The notes under the pieces are model-generated. The model made no database searches and was not told the DNA's origin. It saw only the letters and a list, made by a program, of their open reading frames with translations. A stretch of 20,389 bases of DNA. Source: Paraphysoderma sedebokerense (Eukaryota > Blastocladiomycota > Physodermatomycetes > Physodermatales > Physodermataceae). Positions 8,532 through 19,874 of the stretch are shown one piece after another; position 1 is the first letter of the stretch; each line of letters begins with the position of its first letter. Location: positions 1 to 20,389 of the forward strand of contig JAHLJZ010000160.1 of the NCBI GenBank assembly GCA_025602915.1, in the 5' to 3' direction. Made by a program: the position numbers and the translations under genes.

Positions 8532-9030
8532 AATCAACAAGATCATGAAGAATTGACAATTGAATTCTAAAGTGTTGGTGGAAATTGGTCGAGGGAGAAC
8601 GGTGAAACAGAGAAAATTGCTATTCTTATCTCGTTTTGAGAGGATACTTGTTCTCTGTAAAATACGAAAATGAATAATCTATAAAATTTGTTGGTATTCT
8701 TAGTTTCTATGTTTTCGTTATGAATTTGCGTAAAATGATTGTATAGCGAACTGTATAAACTTTTGAACAATCAAGACGACAGTATAAGTTCCGATTTGCA
8801 TTAATACAGGATTTTGCATGTTACTTTCATCCATTTGTTTAACGTTGAGGTTATATTTCCTTCGAAAGCTGATGACCCGAATATGAAAATAATTCCAAGA
8901 TAGAACTGGGTCGGTTAATCGATCTTGTATTGTCGATCCATAAACATTACGCAGTGATGGACTCTATTAAATCTACAATTACAGACTACTAGCATATTAT
9001 CATAAAAATATGTATGACTATCACTCTATA
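8532..9030. other. Spacer between convergent genes
   Basis: AT-rich DNA between the stop codons of the elongase (plus strand) and the Sec14-like gene (minus strand). It must contain both 3' untranslated regions and poly(A) sites. No ORF, repeat or structured RNA stands out. Confidence 0.6.
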
Positions 9031-10640
9031 TTAATTGTACACTTCTTTCCAAACTGTCTCTACTTCCTGCCAATAATCTTTGTGACACCATTCCCATTCT
9101 AATCCACCGCCAAAGACCACGTCTAATCGTTCAAATGGTATATGATCTACCATATTTGCATGCGTGGTAGGCAATTCTGTGACCTTTTCTGTTGAACTTA
9201 CATCTGTATTGGATGATGTAGGGGAATTGGAGACTGGGGATCCTAAAGACGAAGAGGATGAAGATGGTTTGATTTGAGGTTTCTGATTTTTGGGTAGGGA
9301 GGATGTGGAAACGAGAAAAATCTTTCGTTTGGTCACAGGGTGTATGAAGGGTGATATGATTTTATAGGTTGCCCAGAATAACCTAATGTCCAAATTTTTG
9401 AAGTGTGGAGGAAAAGATAAAGATTTGTCAATGGTGGATTCAAGAACGTCTTCTGAAAATCAAGTAGTACATATCATCCACGAGAGATGGTTAATGGAAA
9501 TGGTTCTTACCAAGGCACGTCGACTAAAAATGCTTTGTGTAGTCGTTCCGGATAGTGGTTCATCAAAATATGTAATACTTCTTTCACCATGCTAAGCATA
9601 TCCATGAAAAAGATGTGAGAAAATGATAGACGGGCTATAAATTTAATGTGAACGTAAGCCAACCTCAGTGACGGCGTTGACCTGAGGGAGGATCCTTTCT
9701 TATCAATCACTAATATGAGCTTTTCGATGTGCGATGGCATAATTTTGATAGTTAATTCTAACATGAACACTGTATGGGCATTCACAGTAACGTCACGTCA
9801 ATGTAGCCAGGATTCGAAGAGAAGGGAGGAGAGAAAGGTTAAATGACGACAATTCTGCCATTGAAAAGATGCTACGGGAATGGCTACGGAACATGAGGGA
9901 AAATAAATGGGATAGAGGAAATATTGTTACCTAAGAACATGACTTGGGTTTTTGAGTCCTTTGAGTTTTCGTGCCGGTCCCTCAAGATCAAGATACTGGA
10001 GCCCCAAAATGCATAAGCGCCATTCGTTGAATGATGATCGATCAAGGAATAGTGAAATCGGTGAAACAGAAATAAAAGTGCATAAATTAATATATTATCC
10101 ACAACAAACATGTAACGAAAAATTAAATCCCTACGGATGTCCTTCATTGTCAAATCCATTTATATGAATCTTCCCCGTTACTGATTCTTTCACTATCATA
10201 TCAGGTGTGATTCTTTCTGGTTGAAAAGTTCGCCGCCATTGAACTGTATTCGATAATTGGGTGTATGCATTTGTTAGATTGAATGTATTTGCCCTCCTAC
10301 GTATATTTGAACGCACATTAGAATTGATGGCAAGGCTTAAAGGTATCACGTAATCCGGATCGGGATGGATTCCAAACAAACAAATCAACAGAGAACGGCA
10401 CAGAAAAAGAAAGATATTGGTTGCAAAGTAGCCAATACGAAATGAGGGTACTCACAAATATCGCAATAAACACATCTCGTCACACCATTTCTTTTCATCT
10501 TCATTTTCGCAAAGTTGGTCGTGTACTTTTGAATTGAATTCATCCAAGACCGACAGTTCTTCACTTGTATAGTATCCTCTGGGGTCATAATTATCCGGTA
10601 AAGGTCCAGGATATCGAAGAAGCGGTACGGTTACCGCCAT
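9031..10640 (-). CDS. Sec14-like CRAL-TRIO lipid-transfer protein
   Basis: Six exons on the minus strand (10640-10456, 10296-10135, 9995-9931, 9769-9664, 9591-9511, 9382-9031) give 316 residues with consistent phases. Sec14-like proteins bind a phospholipid or other hydrophobic ligand in a CRAL-TRIO pocket and move it between membranes. The CRAL-TRIO N part shows CLLRYLRANTFNLTNAY and VQWRRTFQPE. The lipid-binding part shows GHPILILRDRHENSKDS, IEKLILVIDKKG, LSMVKEVLHILMNHYPERL, VDVPWLFWATYKII and PFIHPVTKRKI. The hallmark end FGGGLEWEW, then YW, is present. A Ser/Pro/Thr-rich insert lies before that end. Introns are 159, 139, 161, 72 and 128 bp. Two donors are odd, GTAGGG (second) and GTTGGC (fourth), but phase and homology support them. 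The start MAVTVPLL at 10640 was preferred; an upstream in-frame ATG at 10697 would add 19 residues. Confidence 0.9.
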
Positions 10641-11234
10641 TTTAAGAATATCGGAGAAGTGTCGGATTTCGGAAAACGAGGAAACGAGACAGTCCAACTA
10701 AGCAACGCGATCGATTGGGCGCAAAAAAAGTTTTTAAGACCCTACGAGGGAACGGTTTTCCGCCTAACTCTAAATGTATTCGAAATTTTTGTAAAGCCAA
10801 AAGTATTCTATTCCTCGGTAAACTGTCAATTGAATGAAGAAGATTTACATCTTTGGTGCGAAATATAACAAAAGAGTTGAAAACTCCAACTAATTGTATG
10901 AAGCCGTCTTAAACTTCAGTGTAAAGCACAGTTATAATCTAGTTGCAGATAAATAACCGATGTCGATTGAATGCCGCCGCTGGCATTGGATAACTGAATG
11001 AAAATTAATTGTAATCCATGATTATATCAAGGCAGATTTTTGTGAACTTTCCGATATATGAAAATTTCTGACAGGTGATTTCTGGAACATGACCAAATTC
11101 ATACACGTCTAAAATTAGCATACAATTTTGCAACCGATAATTTCTACTCACTCATTTATCCCCCGCCCCGACATGTAATGTAGAGATTCTTTTCACAACG
11201 TCAACCAAAGACGACTTCTTAACAGCATTGAACA
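10641..11234. other. Divergent promoter region
   Basis: This lies between the start of the Sec14-like gene (minus) and copy 1 of the membrane-protein family (plus). The ORF at 10659-10868 is probably chance and overlaps the Sec14-like 5' end. The part from about 11060 carries the TTCTGGAAC motif shared with the other family members. Nothing else is assigned. Confidence 0.5.
11080..11088 (+). promoter_or_regulatory. Conserved upstream motif, copy 1 (TTCTGGAAC)
   Basis: TTCTGGAAC ends 146 bp before the copy-1 ATG. It is embedded in TGACAGGTGATTTCTGGAAC, nearly the same as before copy 2, and followed by ATGACCA, close to ACGACCA before copy 3. TTCnnGAA is the core of a heat-shock element, so heat-shock factor binding is one possible reading. 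That is an inference. Confidence 0.5.
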
Positions 11235-12694
11235 ATGGAGTTCGTTTCAATTTCCTGGGTGCTTTGGAGAAGCACTTTCACCAAGGCAATGCGAATTGCG
11301 ACTTTGGAGGACAACAAACGAGATATCATTCTCAATGACATTGCGCCAACATTAAGAGTTGCGGAACCCCTAAAAGTACCAAATTATGAAGAAATTCAGC
11401 AAAAGTATGAAGTAAAACGTCGCAAATACATTGACTCTCGATCTCGGACCACCTCCGTTCAGAATACGAATAGCCCTCTAGGCCCACCACCCGAACCTTT
11501 ATCAAGTCCAGACAGCCTAAACAGGGACAAAAATTCTGTTTTTCTTCAGTCCTTGCATCCTCACCTTTCAGTGCCAACAACTGGAAAATTTGAAAGCCAG
11601 CAGCTGACGCAGGACTTGGCTCAACCACAGACTACTTCTCCGCCTGGTGCGAATTTGCAACAAAATGAGATTAAAGATTATGTCGTCAATATTCTCGAAG
11701 ACCGATATGCAGCAGCAAAAAGTGAGTTAATTCAACTAATACGAGATGAAGTCGCCGAAACGGAAGAGAAATGGAATGAACATTTCATTACAATCTATCA
11801 AGGTGCCATGGCTGCATGTGACCAGAAATGTGATAGCATGCTCAGGCAGTTGCGGCATGAAATAAGAAGGAACAGTAAAAGCGAATCTAGGGAGGAAGTG
11901 ACCGCTACAGTTGAAGTTGAACCAGAGGTAGTTGTGGAGAAAACTCAGGAAAGAGAGGAGGCTAGTCCAGATGGTGATACGATTATTTTCCCGTTATTTT
12001 ACTTACCGACTAGCAGGAAATTGCCCGGCTCAGTTAACAAATTGCGCAGGAGAGAAACTGAATTGCTGCCCATGTACAAACTGACAAATCCACATTGCAA
12101 ATCGGATACGTTTATTAAGGTACAGTTGGACGATGCAATTGGACCCCGACCTGTGGGTCTAGTGATGATCGCCCTCTTTGTAGTAATACCCGGGGTGCCA
12201 ATAATTGTCGCTGTCGCTCAGGGAAACGGACTTACTATGTTGTACTCTATTCCGACGCTTGTCGTTATGGCAGTTTGGTACTACTTTTATACCGCCATTA
12301 CCCGGGAACGCGAGGTGAGAATCACGACCCCAATCATAATCAGAGGAATGATCTTTATTAACAATTCCTTCTCTATTTGCGCAGGTTCTCAAAAGATTTT
12401 CAAAAACTTGCCGTCTGATAACAGAATTGTCGCCGAAATTGTTCGGTAAACAGGTTCAAGTCCAAATGGTTAAGTCGGTTGAGAACAAAATTACTGGTCT
12501 CACATCAAACCAACTATTTAGAATCAAAGATGAGGAGGATATTGAGCATTCGACTGCAGTGGTAATATTTCTTTGTCTCGCGCCATGCAATATACCCGAG
12601 ACCAACTTCACTGACACATCCTGCATTCCATAATTTTATATGTCAGTATTTCACGGTTTCTTTTAGGCCGGACGAAGAAACTCCTGCGTCATGA
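11235..12694 (+). CDS. Array membrane protein, copy 1 (divergent)
   Basis: Three exons (11235-12314, 12385-12561, 12647-12694) give 434 residues. Introns are 70 and 85 bp, both in phase 0, with GTGAGA...GCGCAG and GTAATA...GTCAG. The family is not recognised. Residues 1-68 (MEFVSISWVLWRSTFTKAM..., VAEPLKVPNYEEIQQKYEV) are almost the same as in copy 2. A variable P/S/Q-rich linker (about 69-142), a coiled-coil-like helix around VNILEDRYAAAKSELIQLI (about 143-215) and a charged stretch follow. Then come FPLFYL at 252-257, two hydrophobic segments (about 306-329 and 332-353) that should form a membrane hairpin, and a C-terminal piece VLKRFSKTCRLITELSPKLF...YFTVSFRPD. The exon-3 peptide YFTVSF matches YFHVSF of copy 2, which supports the last splice site. 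It lacks the pre-membrane helix of copy 2 and ends 16 residues earlier in exon 3. Confidence 0.8.
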
Positions 12695-13285
12695 ATCAAA
12701 TTACATAATGAAGACTGCTTGCAATTGTTAGGCTATCCGGATTATTTATCCGGGGTAATTGAGCCGCATAATGTACTTGGATGACAGATTATATGACCGA
12801 ACAGACAATCCAGCAAAGTAAGAAAGACTTCATTTGCGCCGACACTGAATTTAAGATTATAATTGCGCATAAAGAGCGTTGATTCCAACCAGTTGAAAGC
12901 GACACATATCTTTACCGGGGGGTAATCAAAAATTCCAGTTAAAAATCGGCAGTTTAAGGAGTGCAAACATTTTTCGGAAAAAAATGAACACATGCGGATT
13001 TATGAGATAATCGGCTGTATAATCTGATAATTGTACGCAGTGCAATAAAATGTACAAAAATGTGGATGATAGTTGATTTGTTACCTTTTTTATGATTCGC
13101 CTTTCCATATTTAACCTGACAGGTGACTTCTGGAACGCGCATAATTCGGCTGGTAGCATGCAATTCGTAAGGCATACCTGTTATTCAACTATCCACCATC
13201 TTCCTTCAAGCAAAGATGAAAACTTCGCTGGTCCCCGCATTGCTGAGGCCAATAATTATTAATTACTATTGACAATCATACAACC
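12695..13285. other. Spacer between copies 1 and 2
   Basis: AT-rich DNA that is not similar to the 595-bp spacer between the amplified copies, apart from the TTCTGGAAC region. Minus-strand ORFs here (for example 12742-12993 and 12926-13159) overlap in two frames and have no recognisable motif. A short imperfect palindrome ATCCGGATTATTTATCCGG lies near 12736. Confidence 0.5.
13128..13136 (+). promoter_or_regulatory. Conserved upstream motif, copy 2 (TTCTGGAAC)
   Basis: This is the same motif as before copy 1, ending 149 bp before the ATG at 13286. The flank CTGACAGGTGACTTCTGGAA differs from the copy-1 site by one base over 20, while most of the surrounding spacer has diverged. Confidence 0.5.
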
Positions 13286-14883
13286 ATGGAATTTGCATCT
13301 ATCTCCTGGGTGCTCTGGAGAAGCACCTTTACAAAGGCAATGAGAGTGGCGACTTTGGAAGACAACAAGAGAGACATTATTCTCAATGACATTGCTCCAG
13401 CACTAAGGGTCGCTGAACCCGGCAAAGTGCCGAATTGCGAGGAAATTCAGCAGAAGTATGAAGTAAAACGTCGCAAGCATATTGACTCAACAGCAGAGAA
13501 CATTGTAATTCAAACTACAAACTACCAACCGGAACCGTCAGCTCCTATTTTAACACCAACCAGTTTGCGCAATGTAGAGCAAAATACAGAACGTTTTCAG
13601 TCTTTGTATCCTGACGTTCCATTATCGGTCACAGGAGGAGCTGGAATTGCACAGCCGACAACCCCTGTACCTCCAAACCGAAGTTCTTCAGCTGCGGGAA
13701 CCGGCTTACATGAGAATGAGATAAAGGAATTTGTAATCAACATTCTTGAAGACCGTTATGCAGAAGCAAAGAATGACTTAATTTTACAACTACGTGCCGA
13801 GGTCACCAGAGCAGAAGAGAAGTGGAATGAACGCCTCGTCGCAATTTATCAGGAAGCAGTCACTACGAACGACCGCAAAAATGCTGCACTCGTCGCACAG
13901 CTGCGAGAGGAAATGACTTATAACATTGAAGAGAAAATGGTTAATCTGGTCGCAATTAAGAATACGGATTCGTCACAAGTTGCAAGTCCGGTCGGTGAAA
14001 GAAATGTAGGTCCTTCTGATGAAATAGGTCCGGCCGGCGAATTTACCAATGTTGGCATACCGATACCAGTAATCAATGATGAGACTGTCAGAATTACTTT
14101 CCCATTATTTTACTTCGGCGAAGGCTTCAATGTCCCAACATCAGTGAATGTTTTACAGAATGAAACAGTTGAAGAGCTATTGCCTGTTAATTTCACCAAA
14201 ATCCTTAAATCATATTTTGATGATATCCTGAGTCATGCAGCTCAAAAGTGGGAAGAAGAAAGCAAGAAACAGCTTAACTCTTCCACCGTGACTGCCGTTA
14301 CGGTTTCCCTCGGCATTTCAATTATCTCTTGCCTTGTGATTCTTGCCGTCAATCTGACATTTTCGGTCATAGTACTTCTCATTGCGCTAATTGTCATGGG
14401 GTTTTGCTGGTTTTGGTGGTGTCATTACATACGCATCAAGGCAAAAAGGACGTGGGAGCGTGAGGTAAGCAAAGCATTCGAGTTCATCGAATTAGACCTG
14501 TACATAGACTTACTATTGGGGCAATGTTGACACAGGTGTTCAAGCGACTGGACAGCTATTGCAAGCAATTGACAAAGGCCTCACCTCGACTATTCCAGAA
14601 AGAGATTACGATTCAAATGATAAAATCCTTTGATCATGATTACTCCACAATCAAATCTGCGCAACTCTACAGAATAAGTGATCCAAGTGGAAATGACATA
14701 TACACTCGAGTGGTACGAGTCACTTCTGTGTTTTCAATTTAAAACAGTCGTCGCCTGCTGTTGATGAAATTCTTCCTATTTTAATAGTACTTTCATGTGT
14801 CGTTTGATATTGTCCAAGGTAATAGCAAACCTGATAATATGTACGAAGTTGATATCAATCAGCCGTCGATGCTTAAGCAATAA
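13286..14883 (+). CDS. Array membrane protein, copy 2 (intact)
   Basis: Three exons (13286-14464, 14536-14712, 14788-14883) give 483 residues. The 71- and 75-bp introns are in phase 0, and exon 2 is 177 nt, the same as in copy 1. Layout: invariant N-terminal block (1-68, with SISWVLWRSTFTKAM and LEDNKRDIILNDIAP), variable linker (69-140), coiled coil (about 141-225, INILEDRYAEAKNDLILQL), linker, FPLFYF (272-277), amphipathic helix (about 300-330), two adjacent membrane segments (about 335-357 and 359-383, ending CWFWWCHYI), then KRTWERE|VFKRL and a C-terminal domain of about 90 residues ending PSMLKQ. No signal peptide is seen, so both ends may face the cytosol around a membrane hairpin. Function is unknown. 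The layout recalls membrane-shaping hairpin proteins, but no GTPase or other catalytic motif is present. From 13852 to its end it is identical to copies 3 and 4 wherever compared. Confidence 0.85.
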
Positions 14884-15478
14884 TTGCTTGCCACTATGAT
14901 AAACTTTTCATTTATCTCAAATATATTTCCTCCGTGCCGATCCTACGAAATATCAGCTGAATTGGAGAATGTGTGATGTCGAGCTTAGGATAAGGCAGAG
15001 CATTAATGGCTGGCGATTGAAATATAAAGTTCTACATCTTGGATATAAGTCTACTGTTAGGTATTGCGAAGATAGTTAAAATTAATTGTGTGGGGGCTAC
15101 AATCCTATATATTGCGCAGATTTCCATTGTTGATCATTCCTGGTAATGGCAGTTTCGCGAACCTAAAAATGAAATAAACCTTTGCGGGATATCAATGTAG
15201 ATTTAGTCAAATAAATCGTGAGGCTCAATTCTCAAAGTGTAGAAATATGTGCGGAATTTTGATTTGTTTAATTCAGTGTGCCTGTTGCCAATTCAAGGTT
15301 CATTCTTACCAGATTTATCGCGGAAAGCTTCTGGAACACGACCATGTCGCTTTGCGTTCAATTCCACAAAAATCTGCTTGTCGACGGGCTTCCTCCCTGC
15401 AGCTTCCTCAAGATGTTTCTCCCAGTGTATCTGTCGCAATATTTAAATTAGGCGTAATCAACAATTACCAGTACGACT
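14884..15478 (+). other. Spacer of the array (also 17082-17676 and 19280-19874)
   Basis: This is the 595-bp region between the stop of one copy and the ATG of the next, repeated unchanged at +2198 and +4396. It contains the presumed 3' end of one transcript and the promoter of the next. The 111-codon ORF at 15247-15582 overlaps the next gene in another frame and is judged a shadow. The segment from about 15290 includes the TTCTGGAAC motif. Confidence 0.6.
15329..15337 (+). promoter_or_regulatory. Conserved upstream motif, amplified copies (TTCTGGAAC)
   Basis: The motif ends 141 bp before the copy-3 ATG and is repeated at 17527-17535 and 19725-19733. Its left flank (GCGGAAAGC) differs from copies 1 and 2, while the right flank ACGACCA matches ATGACCA of copy 1. 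The core is thus kept in three otherwise different promoters. Confidence 0.5.
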
Positions 15479-17081
15479 ATGGACTTAGCTTCTATCTCGT
15501 GGGTGCTTTGGAAAAGCACCTTCACAAAGGCAATGAGGGTTGCGACTTTAGAAGACAACATAAGAGACATAATTCTAAATGACATTGCTCCACCACTGAG
15601 GGTTGCTGAACCCGGCAAAGTGCCGAATTGTGAAGAAATTCAACAGAAAAGTATAAAGCCAAACGTCGCGAGCATATTGACTCAACAGCAGAGAAGATTG
15701 TAATTCAAACTGCCAGCAACCAACCGAAACCGTCAGCTCCTATTTTAACACCAACCAGTTTGCACAATGTAGAGCAAAATACAGAACGTTTTCAGTCTTT
15801 GTATCCAGACGTTCCATTAGTAGTCGCAGCTGGAGGAGCTGGAACCTCTCAGTTGACCACCCCTGTACCTCCAAACCAATGTGTTTCAGTTGCCGGAACC
15901 GGTTTACAAAATAGCGAGATAAAGGGATTTGTAATCAACATTCTTGAAGACCGTTATGCGGAAGCAAAGAATGATCTGATTTTACAATTACGTGCTGAAG
16001 TCACCAGAGCAGAAGAGAAGTGGAATGAACGCCTCGTCGCAATTTATCGGGAAGCAGTCACTACGAACGACCGCAAAAATGCTGCACTCGTCGCACAGCT
16101 GCGAGAGGAAATGACTTATAACATTGAAGAGAAAATGGTTAATCTGGTCGCAATTAAGAATACGGATTCGTCACAAGTTGCAAGTCCGGTCGGTGAAAGA
16201 AATGTAGGTCCTTCTGATGAAATAGGTCCGGCCGGCGAATTTACCAATGTTGGCATACCGATACCAGTAATCAATGATGAGACTGTCAGAATTACTTTCC
16301 CATTATTTTACTTCGGCGAAGGCTTCAATGTCCCAACATCAGTGAATGTTTTACAGAATGAAACAGTTGAAGAGCTATTGCCTGTTAATTTCACCAAAAT
16401 CCTTAAATCATATTTTGATGATATCCTGAGTCATGCAGCTCAAAAGTGGGAAGAAGAAAGCAAGAAACAGCTTAACTCTTCCACCGTGACTGCCGTTACG
16501 GTTTCCCTCGGCATTTCAATTATCTCTTGCCTTGTGATTCTTGCCGTCAATCTGACATTTTCGGTCATAGTACTTCTCATTGCGCTAATTGTCATGGGGT
16601 TTTGCTGGTTTTGGTGGTGTCATTACATACGCATCAAGGCAAAAAGGACGTGGGAGCGTGAGGTAAGCAAAGCATTCGAGTTCATCGAATTAGACCTGTA
16701 CATAGACTTACTATTGGGGCAATGTTGACACAGGTGTTCAAGCGACTGGACAGCTATTGCAAGCAATTGACAAAGGCCTCACCTCGACTATTCCAGAAAG
16801 AGATTACGATTCAAATGATAAAATCCTTTGATCATGATTACTCCACAATCAAATCTGCGCAACTCTACAGAATAAGTGATCCAAGTGGAAATGACATATA
16901 CACTCGAGTGGTACGAGTCACTTCTGTGTTTTCAATTTAAAACAGTCGTCGCCTGCTGTTGATGAAATTCTTCCTATTTTAATAGTACTTTCATGTGTCG
17001 TTTGATATTGTCCAAGGTAATAGCAAACCTGATAATATGTACGAAGTTGATATCAATCAGCCGTCGATGCTTAAGCAATAA
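15479..17081 (+). pseudogene. Array membrane protein, copy 3 (frame interrupted in exon 1)
   Basis: Same gene plan as copy 2: exon 1 15479-16662, exon 2 16734-16910, exon 3 16986-17081. The N-terminal block (MDLASISWVLWKSTFTKAM...) is well kept. At about 15647-15650 the sequence CAACAGAAAAGTAT has two extra bases relative to copy 2 (CAGCAGAAGTAT), which closes the frame at 15701-15703 after 74 codons. The original frame then stays open to the end of exon 1, and an internal ATG at 15760 would give a 322-codon first-exon product without the conserved N-terminal block. The 5' half differs from copy 2 at many sites, while the 3' half is identical. It may be a pseudogene, a truncated but expressed protein, or carry a consensus error. 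Both flanking frames remain clean, which argues for recent damage. Confidence 0.7.
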
Positions 17082-17676
17082 TTGCTTGCCACTATGATAA
17101 ACTTTTCATTTATCTCAAATATATTTCCTCCGTGCCGATCCTACGAAATATCAGCTGAATTGGAGAATGTGTGATGTCGAGCTTAGGATAAGGCAGAGCA
17201 TTAATGGCTGGCGATTGAAATATAAAGTTCTACATCTTGGATATAAGTCTACTGTTAGGTATTGCGAAGATAGTTAAAATTAATTGTGTGGGGGCTACAA
17301 TCCTATATATTGCGCAGATTTCCATTGTTGATCATTCCTGGTAATGGCAGTTTCGCGAACCTAAAAATGAAATAAACCTTTGCGGGATATCAATGTAGAT
17401 TTAGTCAAATAAATCGTGAGGCTCAATTCTCAAAGTGTAGAAATATGTGCGGAATTTTGATTTGTTTAATTCAGTGTGCCTGTTGCCAATTCAAGGTTCA
17501 TTCTTACCAGATTTATCGCGGAAAGCTTCTGGAACACGACCATGTCGCTTTGCGTTCAATTCCACAAAAATCTGCTTGTCGACGGGCTTCCTCCCTGCAG
17601 CTTCCTCAAGATGTTTCTCCCAGTGTATCTGTCGCAATATTTAAATTAGGCGTAATCAACAATTACCAGTACGACT

Positions 17677-19279
17677 ATGGACTTAGCTTCTATCTCGTGG
17701 GTGCTTTGGAAAAGCACCTTCACAAAGGCAATGAGGGTTGCGACTTTAGAAGACAACATAAGAGACATAATTCTAAATGACATTGCTCCACCACTGAGGG
17801 TTGCTGAACCCGGCAAAGTGCCGAATTGTGAAGAAATTCAACAGAAAAGTATAAAGCCAAACGTCGCGAGCATATTGACTCAACAGCAGAGAAGATTGTA
17901 ATTCAAACTGCCAGCAACCAACCGAAACCGTCAGCTCCTATTTTAACACCAACCAGTTTGCACAATGTAGAGCAAAATACAGAACGTTTTCAGTCTTTGT
18001 ATCCAGACGTTCCATTAGTAGTCGCAGCTGGAGGAGCTGGAACCTCTCAGTTGACCACCCCTGTACCTCCAAACCAATGTGTTTCAGTTGCCGGAACCGG
18101 TTTACAAAATAGCGAGATAAAGGGATTTGTAATCAACATTCTTGAAGACCGTTATGCGGAAGCAAAGAATGATCTGATTTTACAATTACGTGCTGAAGTC
18201 ACCAGAGCAGAAGAGAAGTGGAATGAACGCCTCGTCGCAATTTATCGGGAAGCAGTCACTACGAACGACCGCAAAAATGCTGCACTCGTCGCACAGCTGC
18301 GAGAGGAAATGACTTATAACATTGAAGAGAAAATGGTTAATCTGGTCGCAATTAAGAATACGGATTCGTCACAAGTTGCAAGTCCGGTCGGTGAAAGAAA
18401 TGTAGGTCCTTCTGATGAAATAGGTCCGGCCGGCGAATTTACCAATGTTGGCATACCGATACCAGTAATCAATGATGAGACTGTCAGAATTACTTTCCCA
18501 TTATTTTACTTCGGCGAAGGCTTCAATGTCCCAACATCAGTGAATGTTTTACAGAATGAAACAGTTGAAGAGCTATTGCCTGTTAATTTCACCAAAATCC
18601 TTAAATCATATTTTGATGATATCCTGAGTCATGCAGCTCAAAAGTGGGAAGAAGAAAGCAAGAAACAGCTTAACTCTTCCACCGTGACTGCCGTTACGGT
18701 TTCCCTCGGCATTTCAATTATCTCTTGCCTTGTGATTCTTGCCGTCAATCTGACATTTTCGGTCATAGTACTTCTCATTGCGCTAATTGTCATGGGGTTT
18801 TGCTGGTTTTGGTGGTGTCATTACATACGCATCAAGGCAAAAAGGACGTGGGAGCGTGAGGTAAGCAAAGCATTCGAGTTCATCGAATTAGACCTGTACA
18901 TAGACTTACTATTGGGGCAATGTTGACACAGGTGTTCAAGCGACTGGACAGCTATTGCAAGCAATTGACAAAGGCCTCACCTCGACTATTCCAGAAAGAG
19001 ATTACGATTCAAATGATAAAATCCTTTGATCATGATTACTCCACAATCAAATCTGCGCAACTCTACAGAATAAGTGATCCAAGTGGAAATGACATATACA
19101 CTCGAGTGGTACGAGTCACTTCTGTGTTTTCAATTTAAAACAGTCGTCGCCTGCTGTTGATGAAATTCTTCCTATTTTAATAGTACTTTCATGTGTCGTT
19201 TGATATTGTCCAAGGTAATAGCAAACCTGATAATATGTACGAAGTTGATATCAATCAGCCGTCGATGCTTAAGCAATAA
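17677..19279 (+). pseudogene. Array membrane protein, copy 4 (same as copy 3)
   Basis: An apparently exact repeat of copy 3 shifted by 2198 bp: exon 1 17677-18860, exon 2 18932-19108, exon 3 19184-19279. It carries the same two-base length change and the same early stop at 17899-17901. The internal ATG is at 17958. Because the interruption is shared, it arose before the unit was copied, or all copies have been homogenised since. Confidence 0.7.
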
Positions 19280-19874
19280 TTGCTTGCCACTATGATAAAC
19301 TTTTCATTTATCTCAAATATATTTCCTCCGTGCCGATCCTACGAAATATCAGCTGAATTGGAGAATGTGTGATGTCGAGCTTAGGATAAGGCAGAGCATT
19401 AATGGCTGGCGATTGAAATATAAAGTTCTACATCTTGGATATAAGTCTACTGTTAGGTATTGCGAAGATAGTTAAAATTAATTGTGTGGGGGCTACAATC
19501 CTATATATTGCGCAGATTTCCATTGTTGATCATTCCTGGTAATGGCAGTTTCGCGAACCTAAAAATGAAATAAACCTTTGCGGGATATCAATGTAGATTT
19601 AGTCAAATAAATCGTGAGGCTCAATTCTCAAAGTGTAGAAATATGTGCGGAATTTTGATTTGTTTAATTCAGTGTGCCTGTTGCCAATTCAAGGTTCATT
19701 CTTACCAGATTTATCGCGGAAAGCTTCTGGAACACGACCATGTCGCTTTGCGTTCAATTCCACAAAAATCTGCTTGTCGACGGGCTTCCTCCCTGCAGCT
19801 TCCTCAAGATGTTTCTCCCAGTGTATCTGTCGCAATATTTAAATTAGGCGTAATCAACAATTACCAGTACGACT

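Noticed and set aside
10659-10868. 69-codon ORF between the Sec14-like gene and copy 1
   Set aside because: It overlaps the upstream in-frame extension and leader of the Sec14-like gene on the other strand and has no recognisable motif.
12452-12466. AGGTTCAAGTCC, resembling a tRNA B box
   Set aside because: It lies inside exon 2 of copy 1 (the VQVQM stretch, matched by ITIQM in copy 2), and no A box or cloverleaf is found around it.
13286-14883. Resemblance to atlastin/Sey1-type membrane-shaping GTPases (coiled coil, double membrane segment, C-terminal tail)
   Set aside because: No P-loop or other GTPase motif is present in any copy, so only the topology is similar.
15247-15582. 111-codon ORF repeated in every spacer
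   Set aside because: It overlaps the conserved start of the next gene in another frame, and its second half is only an out-of-frame reading of the N-terminal block. Its repetition follows from the tandem unit.
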